Under the pieces are notes generated by a model. It was not told the origin of the DNA. It saw only the letters and a program-made list of their open reading frames with translations, and did not search any database. A stretch of 11,903 bases of DNA from Nitrospirota bacterium (GTDB taxonomy: Bacteria; Nitrospirota; Nitrospiria; Nitrospirales; UBA8639). The position numbers and the translations under genes are program-made. Within the stretch, counting starts at the first letter, position 1. Every line of letters begins with the position of its first letter. Positions 7,093-11,903 of the stretch are shown in pieces. Location of the stretch: positions 1 to 11,903 of the forward strand of contig QIDY01000314.1 of the NCBI GenBank assembly GCA_003228495.1, given 5' to 3'.

Positions 7093-8487
7093 ATGAATAG
7101 CTTTTCCCTTTTCTCTCCAGACGCCATTTTCATCTTTGGACAAAAACTATGGTGGTTTTTGATCGTGCTTGGCGTATTGGTCACGTTTCATGAGTACGGG
7201 CATTATCTTGCCGCCCGGTGGGTTGGCGTCAAAGTCCTGAAATTTTCCATTGGATTCGGCCCCCGGTTAATAGGGCGTCAAATCGGCGACACGGAATATG
7301 TCGTGTCGGCGATTCCTCTCGGAGGATATGTGAAAATGTTCGGTGAAGAGGGATCAGAAACAATTTCCGCTGAAGATCAAAAGGTATCCTTTATCCACCA
7401 ATCCCTACCCCACAAAACGCTCATCGTAGCTGCAGGTCCCGGATTTAACTTTATTCTCAGCTATTTAATTTTTACCGGCATGTTGGCCATGGGATCGCCC
7501 CTCTTTGTCCCCAACATTGACAAAATGCTCCCAGTGGTCGAAGCCATTACTCCCGATTCCCCTGCAGCGTTCTCCGGCTTGGAACTCGGTGATCGAATTA
7601 CCCGGGCCAATGAAGAAGACATTTCCACATTGGGCGAACTGTATCAGATTCTCAATGAAACCCATGGCCGCCCTGTCACACTCGACGTCATTCGAGGGAA
7701 CAGCTCTAAAACGTTTATTGTGACACCGACCACTCAAGTTAATGAAGATAACCCGGAAGATGATCCCATTTATTTGCTCGGGATTGAAGACCATGCACCT
7801 GTTGTCGGAAAAGTCATGCCCGATACCCCCGCACAAACCGCTGGGCTTCAACCCGATGATCGAATTGTTCACATTAATGAGACACCCATTGTCACCTGGT
7901 CTCAGATGACGGAAATCGTTCGAAACAATGCGGGGGTTTCATTGGAAATGCAGATTGAGCGGAAAGGGGCAATCCTACCCGTTTCGATTACGCCAGAAGC
8001 ACACACAGTCACAGGCCCTGATGGGGAGACCCTATCCATTGGCCGAATTGGGATTCAAATCTCGGGCCGAGGGACAATATTGCGAAGTCCTTCATGGTAC
8101 CTCGCCCCATGGGACGGTTTAAAGGCAACCTGGGAGTGGTGCGAACTCACGGTCAAAGGAGTTTGGAAACTTATTACCGGAGAAATTTCTTCAAAGAATA
8201 TTGGCGGGCCGCTTATGATTGCCGATGTGTCTGGAGAACATGCCGAACAAGGCCTCGGTGCTATCATGTGGCTTATTGCAATTCTCAGCATTAATCTCGG
8301 CATTTTAAATTTATTGCCCATTCCTGTTTTGGATGGCGGGCATCTGTTCTTTTTTGCCTGCGAAGCCATTTTAGGTCGACCCTTACGAGAACGATCCAGG
8401 GAAATCGCCCAACAAGCAGGAATTCTCGTATTATTTTGTCTGATGGGCTATGCCTTCTGGAATGACATCAATCGCCTGCTTCAATAG
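7093..8487 (+). CDS. rseP: RseP-type site-2 intramembrane zinc metalloprotease
   Basis: RseP cleaves membrane-spanning anti-sigma factors and other single-pass substrates within the inner membrane, releasing envelope stress regulators. The 464-residue protein shows the family order: a first membrane helix containing the zinc motif HEYGH (33-37), the GFGPRL strand (54-59), and a second hydrophobic segment (about 108-133). Two tandem PDZ domains follow (about 145-215 with SPAAFSGLELGDRI, and about 233-302 with TPAQTAGLQPDDRI), then the C-terminal helices with NLLPIPVLDGGH (406-417), where D414 is the third zinc ligand. Two PDZ domains is the Gram-negative RseP arrangement. The start ATG at 7093 has no clear Shine-Dalgarno. 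It ends with TAG, which shows that TAG is a working stop codon in this genome. Its substrate anti-sigma factor is not encoded here. Confidence 0.96.
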   Translation: MNSFSLFSPDAIFIFGQKLWWFLIVLGVLVTFHEYGHYLAARWVGVKVLKFSIGFGPRLIGRQIGDTEYVVSAIPLGGYVKMFGEEGSETISAEDQKVSFIHQSLPHKTLIVAAGPGFNFILSYLIFTGMLAMGSPLFVPNIDKMLPVVEAITPDSPAAFSGLELGDRITRANEEDISTLGELYQILNETHGRPVTLDVIRGNSSKTFIVTPTTQVNEDNPEDDPIYLLGIEDHAPVVGKVMPDTPAQTAGLQPDDRIVHINETPIVTWSQMTEIVRNNAGVSLEMQIERKGAILPVSITPEAHTVTGPDGETLSIGRIGIQISGRGTILRSPSWYLAPWDGLKATWEWCELTVKGVWKLITGEISSKNIGGPLMIADVSGEHAEQGLGAIMWLIAILSINLGILNLLPIPVLDGGHLFFFACEAILGRPLRERSREIAQQAGILVLFCLMGYAFWNDINRLLQ

Positions 8488-8569
8488 ATCTCGCCTCATT
8501 ACCTAAAGTACATTACCGTTCATGATTCCTAAAATCTGTGTTATTGAGCTCTGTTGAATAGAGACAACG

Positions 8570-10291
8570 ATGAGACTTTCACAATCCTTCATTCCCACCA
8601 TGCGCCAAGATCCCGGAGAAGCTGAGGTCATCAGCCACCGTTTGATGCTACGAGCCGGCATGATCAGAAAAGTCGCTACTGGTATTTATTCCTATCTTCC
8701 CCTTGGCCTGCGCGTCATTCGAAAAATTGAAACGATCGTTCGCGAAGAAATGAATAGGGCTGGAGCTCAAGAGCTTTTGTTGCCTATCCTTTCACCAGCC
8801 GAACTATGGAAAGAAACCGACCGCTGGGACTTTTATGGAAAGGAACTCGTCCGATTACAAGACCGCCATGAACGAGACTTTTGCTTGGGGCCAACACACG
8901 AAGAAGTGATCACGGACTTGTTCAGGCGAGAAGTCCGCTCGTATCGCCAGTTGCCTCTAACCTTCTATCAAATTCAAACAAAATTTCGCGATGAAATTCG
9001 CCCACGGTTTGGACTCATGCGGAGTAGGGAATTCATCATGAAAGATGCGTATAGCTTCGACCAAGACGAAACCAGCGCACAACGCAACTATCAACGAATG
9101 TACGATGCCTACTGCCGCATTTTTTCACGAACCGGGTTGCAATTTCGTCCCGTCGAAGCCGATACCGGGCTCATCGGAGGCATTTCCTCACATGAATTCA
9201 TGGTGTTAGCGAATACTGGAGAGGAGTTGATTGTCTTTGATCCCGATAGTTCCTACGCAGCTAATGTGGAACGTGCCGAGGTGGTCCCACCCCCAGCCAG
9301 GAGTCCGGAGGCTCAGAAACCCTTAGAGAAAGTATCAACTCCTCAAACTAAATCTGTTGAAGAAGTCAGTGCCTTATTGAAGGTTCCTTCGAATCGAGTA
9401 GTCAAAACCCTGTTGTATCAAACCGGTAACGATGAGATCACCGCAGTCTTAATCCGAGGCGGTCACCAGGCAAACGAAATCAAAATTAAACGGTATTTAG
9501 GACTTCATGACCTCACCCTGGCTTCTCCAGAGCTTGTGGGAAAAATAACAAACGCCCCAGTTGGTTTCGTCGGGCCCGTTGGGCTTTCCGGCGTTCGTAT
9601 TTTAGCCGACCATGCCGTCAGTACCCTCACCAACTTTATCGCGGGAGGAAACGAACCAGACCTTCATTTTATGAACGTCAACGCAACTAGAGACTTTTCC
9701 ATTGATGATATTGGAGATTTCCGACAGGCCAAAGCCGGAGACCCTTCCCCTCAAAGTGGCAGCCCCCTTCAGACTGCTCGGGGGATTGAAGTCGGCCATG
9801 TCTTTATGTTGGGTACAAAATATAGTGAAAAAATGGGCGCCACCTTCCTTGATGCTGAAGGCCAGAGCCATCCAGCCATTATGGGCTGTTACGGTATCGG
9901 CATTGGGCGAACCGCAGCCGCAGCCATTGAGCAAAATCATGACGAAAAAGGGATTTGTTGGCCCATGCCCATTGCCCCATTTCAGGCCCAAATCCTGCCA
10001 GTCACAAGTTCAGAGGCTGTCCACCTGGCATCCGAGCAGCTCTATGATGAATTAAGTCAGCAAAATATCGAAGTCTTAATAGATGACCGTAACGAACGAG
10101 GGGGCGTCAAATTCAACGATGCTGATATGATTGGCACGCCCTATCACATTATTATTGGAGACAAAGGTTTGGCCAATAACACACTTGAAATTAAAGATCG
10201 CAAAACAGGGGAAAAAGTCCTTCTTCCACCCAATCAGGTGGCTGACTGGATCAAGGACGCTATTAAGCAACATCTACATACTCAAAGTTAA
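8570..10291 (+). CDS. proS: Prolyl-tRNA synthetase, bacterial type with editing domain
   Basis: ProRS charges tRNA-Pro with proline; the bacterial form also clears Ala-tRNA-Pro through an inserted editing domain. The 573 residues match the E. coli-like type. The class II motifs are visible: motif 1 around 58-76, CLGPTHEE (105-112), motif 2 RDEIRPRFGLMRSREF (140-155), and motif 3 in GCYGIGIGRTAAAAIEQ (439-455). The YbaK-like insertion spans about 225-400 and keeps the editing lysine in RVVKTLL (K279). The C-terminal anticodon-binding domain (about 470-570) has IEVLIDDRNERGGVKF. The preceding 82-base gap has only a weak GAG ribosome site before the ATG at 8570. I infer cotranscription with rseP, because no convincing promoter or terminator lies in that gap. 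Confidence 0.97.
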   Translation: MRLSQSFIPTMRQDPGEAEVISHRLMLRAGMIRKVATGIYSYLPLGLRVIRKIETIVREEMNRAGAQELLLPILSPAELWKETDRWDFYGKELVRLQDRHERDFCLGPTHEEVITDLFRREVRSYRQLPLTFYQIQTKFRDEIRPRFGLMRSREFIMKDAYSFDQDETSAQRNYQRMYDAYCRIFSRTGLQFRPVEADTGLIGGISSHEFMVLANTGEELIVFDPDSSYAANVERAEVVPPPARSPEAQKPLEKVSTPQTKSVEEVSALLKVPSNRVVKTLLYQTGNDEITAVLIRGGHQANEIKIKRYLGLHDLTLASPELVGKITNAPVGFVGPVGLSGVRILADHAVSTLTNFIAGGNEPDLHFMNVNATRDFSIDDIGDFRQAKAGDPSPQSGSPLQTARGIEVGHVFMLGTKYSEKMGATFLDAEGQSHPAIMGCYGIGIGRTAAAAIEQNHDEKGICWPMPIAPFQAQILPVTSSEAVHLASEQLYDELSQQNIEVLIDDRNERGGVKFNDADMIGTPYHIIIGDKGLANNTLEIKDRKTGEKVLLPPNQVADWIKDAIKQHLHTQS

Positions 10292-10343
10292 TGTAAGAAG
10301 TCAGTGAAAGCTTTAGGAATATCCCGTTCCCTTCATATTGATG

Positions 10344-10362
10344 CTCAAGTATTTTACTTGAG
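10344..10362 (+). repeat. Short perfect inverted repeat (hairpin), possible weak terminator after proS
   Basis: CTCAAGTA and TACTTGAG form an 8-base-pair stem around a TTT loop, about 52 bases after the proS stop. The stem is AT-leaning. The bases that follow (ACTTTACTTGCCCC) are not a T-run, so a standard intrinsic terminator is doubtful. It could equally be an operator-like palindrome or an RNA-processing stem. Confidence 0.4.
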
Positions 10363-10473
10363 ACTTTACTTGCCCCATCTCCTCTTATATCCTCTTTGGT
10401 GTATACTAATTCTAGGGATTGGCGTATTTCCTCAAATGGTAAGGGCTCCAGAGAAAGCAACCCCTTCTTTTCA

Positions 10474-10503
10474 TTGACTATTCAGCTAATCTGATGGTAT
10501 TTT
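10474..10503 (+). promoter_or_regulatory. Candidate promoter for the DUF151 gene pair
   Basis: TTGACT (10474-10479, 5 of 6 consensus) is followed 18 bases later by TATTTT (10498-10503, 4 of 6). TGG directly before the -10 gives an extended -10 element. A start near 10510 would leave a leader of about 40 bases. Predicted from sequence only. Confidence 0.45.
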
Positions 10504-10550
10504 TCAAGGTTGGATTTTCTAGTTAGAGTATATTACTTAATCTAATCCCC

Positions 10551-11006
10551 ATGTTAAACCAAATGAATGTACGGGGGCTCCTTTTCGACCCCTACAATAA
10601 TGCCTATATTGTCATCCTTCGTGATGAAGAGCATTCAGACATGCTTCCAATCTGGGTAGGGAAATCCGAGGCGAGTGCCATTAGTTTTGCCCTTGAGAAA
10701 ATTGCTCCTCCCCGACCGATGACCCATGATCTTATGAAAACTATGTTGGATAATATGGATGCCAAAGTCATTAGTACGGTCATTACTGACTTGAAAGAAA
10801 ATACGTATTTTGCAAAAATCCATCTACTGTTTGGAGATTCGGAGTTCACCGTTGATTCACGTCCCAGTGATGCCATTGCCGTTGCACTCCGCGCAGATGC
10901 TCCCATTTTTGCCTCAGGCGAAGTCTTACACAAGCAGAACTCTGAGGAATTGGAACGATGGCTAGAAAATCTCAAGCCCGAAGACTTTGGAAAGCTTGAT
11001 GCGTAA
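10551..11006 (+). CDS. Bifunctional nuclease family (DUF151) protein, first copy
   Basis: The 151-residue protein belongs to the DUF151/bifunctional nuclease (BFN) family. Plant members have reported DNase and RNase activity, and a Thermotoga member has a known structure; the role in most bacteria is unclear. Family blocks are VILRDEE (21-27), LPIWVGKSEA (32-41), PPRPMTHDL (53-61) and DSRPSDAIAVALR (102-114). It lacks a signal peptide and membrane segments, so it is probably cytoplasmic. The C-terminal part (about 124-142) is a short charged helix. The ATG at 10563 (MNVRGLLFDP) matches the family N-terminus at least as well as 10551; neither has a visible Shine-Dalgarno. It is followed by a paralogue, with 56 bases to that gene's preferred start. 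Confidence 0.88.
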   Translation: MLNQMNVRGLLFDPYNNAYIVILRDEEHSDMLPIWVGKSEASAISFALEKIAPPRPMTHDLMKTMLDNMDAKVISTVITDLKENTYFAKIHLLFGDSEFTVDSRPSDAIAVALRADAPIFASGEVLHKQNSEELERWLENLKPEDFGKLDA

Positions 11007-11062
11007 CAGCCATTATTTTCATGTTTACATTTTCCCATGTCGGACCGACGAGTTCAATTGTG

Positions 11063-11533
11063 ATGGCCGAAACTAATACGCTTATCCCGCTGAAAGTTCA
11101 TGGTGTCTTAGTTGACCCCAACACCGACACTCAGATTGTCGTCCTACGAGATGAACAAAATTCTGAGGTGCTGCCAATTTGGGTTGGAACCGCTGAGGGC
11201 ACCTCTATTCGGCTCGCCCTGGAGAAAGTTATTCCCCCAAGACCCATGAGCCATGATTTGATATGTAGCTTTGCCTCACATCTCGGATTTACTCTCAACA
11301 AAGTCGTGATTACTGAAGTCAAAAATAATACCTATTTTTCGACTTTATTCTTAGCAAAAGATGACTTAGAGAAATCTATAGACTCACGACCCAGCGATGC
11401 CATTGCCTTAGCGGTTCGATGCCAATGTCCTATTTATGTGACCCCTGAAGTACTCGAACGACGCGGTGGAGAAGATTTAGACACGTGGCTTTCCAAGCTT
11501 GATCAAAAGGGATCTGAGCAGCCTGAAGCCTAG
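11063..11533 (+). CDS. Bifunctional nuclease family (DUF151) protein, second copy
   Basis: This 156-residue paralogue of the preceding gene has the same blocks: VVLRDEQ (26-32), LPIWVGTAEG (37-46), PPRPMSHDL (58-66) and DSRPSDAIALAVR (107-119). A gapless hand alignment of the cores gives roughly 45-50% identity, so the pair is an old tandem duplication or two distinct subfamilies. Residues C120 and C122 (RCQCP) are not shared by the first copy. An in-frame ATG at 11021 would add 14 residues unlike the family, so I prefer 11063; only a weak GAG lies upstream. It ends with TAG, 50 bases before rplM. Function is uncertain; the nuclease label comes from the family name. Confidence 0.88.
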   Translation: MAETNTLIPLKVHGVLVDPNTDTQIVVLRDEQNSEVLPIWVGTAEGTSIRLALEKVIPPRPMSHDLICSFASHLGFTLNKVVITEVKNNTYFSTLFLAKDDLEKSIDSRPSDAIALAVRCQCPIYVTPEVLERRGGEDLDTWLSKLDQKGSEQPEA

Positions 11534-11583
11534 CCTGCTACCGCAATGAAATTATCGACCGTCGGAAAGGAAATCTCATTCTC

Positions 11584-11903
11584 ATGAAATCATTTCAAGC
11601 TAAACCTCTTGAGGTTGAACGAAAATGGTTTGTGGTTGACGCCAAAGGAAAAACCGTTGGCCGTCTTGCTACCCAAGTAGCCTCCATTCTCCGTGGAAAG
11701 CATAAGCCTATTTTTACCCCAAACGTGGACACGGGAGATCACGTCGTCATTATTAACTCAAGCCAAATTCAATTTACCCGCAATAAATTCCGGACAAAAA
11801 TTTATTATCACCATACCGGATACCCTGGCGGGATCAAGGCCATTTCGGCTGAGCATCTCCATGCCAAAAAGCCTACAGAAATTTTATCCAAAGCTATCAG
11901 AGG
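11584..11903 (+). CDS. rplM: Ribosomal protein L13, 3' end beyond window
   Basis: L13 is an early-assembling protein of the large ribosomal subunit. The visible 106 residues cover about three quarters of the usual 140-odd. They show WFVVDAKGKTVGRLAT (15-30), LRGKHKPIFTP (36-46), VDTGDHVVIIN (48-58) and YYHHTGYPGGIK (73-84), all close to E. coli L13. The ATG at 11584 is preceded by AAAGGAA at 11566-11572, a slightly distant ribosome site. The frame is open to the window end. In most bacteria rpsI (S9) follows; that would lie just outside. Confidence 0.96.
   Translation, partial: MKSFQAKPLEVERKWFVVDAKGKTVGRLATQVASILRGKHKPIFTPNVDTGDHVVIINSSQIQFTRNKFRTKIYYHHTGYPGGIKAISAEHLHAKKPTEILSKAIR

Larger units (their letters stand above)
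10292..10550 (+). other. Intergenic region between proS and the DUF151 pair
   Basis: This 259-base stretch is more AT-rich than its neighbours. It holds a short perfect hairpin at 10344-10362 and a candidate promoter at 10474-10503. I see no convincing gene. A minus-strand open frame of 65 codons (10263-10460) overlaps the proS end, but its product looks random. I see no tRNA. Confidence 0.6.

Noticed and set aside
8507..8535. Possible promoter between rseP and proS (AGTACA, 17 bases, TAAAAT)
   Set aside because: The -10 is fair but the -35 matches at only three positions. Too weak to list as a feature.
10263..10460. Minus-strand 65-codon open frame after proS
   Set aside because: It overlaps the proS 3' end, has no ribosome site that I can see, and its product has no recognisable motif.
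10523..10545. TTAGA/TCTAA inverted repeat just before the first DUF151 gene
   Set aside because: Only five paired bases around a 13-base loop in AT-rich DNA; expected by chance.

Overview
The window looks like chromosomal core genome from a free-living Gram-negative-type bacterium. It carries a RseP-type site-2 protease, the bacterial phospholipid and isoprenoid genes, and a bacterial-type prolyl-tRNA synthetase with an editing insertion. Base composition is near 50% GC by eye. A Nitrospirota-like organism, possibly a moderate-GC Nitrospira, is my best guess from protein flavour and from the tandem DUF151 genes before rplM. That is inference; only a database search would settle it. I saw no tRNA, rRNA, CRISPR array, insertion sequence or phage gene.

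Left part (1-3948, minus strand): transcribed right to left, the order is tldD, tldE (pmbA), a small uncharacterised acidic-tailed protein, then a lysophospholipid acyltransferase-like (PlsC) gene that runs off the left edge. TldD and TldE form a heteromeric metallopeptidase. The PlsC-like frame is broken by one in-frame TAG, and the same frame continues with intact family motifs on the other side. This is the most notable anomaly in the window.

Middle (3949-4183): a divergent control region with two good sigma70-like promoters back to back, one firing left into tldD and one firing right into uppS.

Right part (4184-10291, plus strand): uppS, cdsA, dxr, rseP, proS. This is a classic envelope and isoprenoid cluster. 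Dxr makes MEP for isoprenoid precursors, UppS builds undecaprenyl diphosphate (the cell-wall lipid carrier), CdsA makes CDP-diacylglycerol for phospholipids, RseP is the intramembrane protease of envelope stress signalling, and ProRS charges tRNA-Pro. The genes are closely spaced and probably cotranscribed.

Far right (10292-11903): a 259-base gap with a small hairpin and a candidate promoter, then two tandem paralogous bifunctional-nuclease (DUF151) genes, then the 5' part of rplM (ribosomal protein L13), cut by the window edge.

Apart from the broken acyltransferase, the unknown acidic protein and the duplicated DUF151 pair, this is ordinary housekeeping DNA. I found no convincing evidence of a new multi-gene system.
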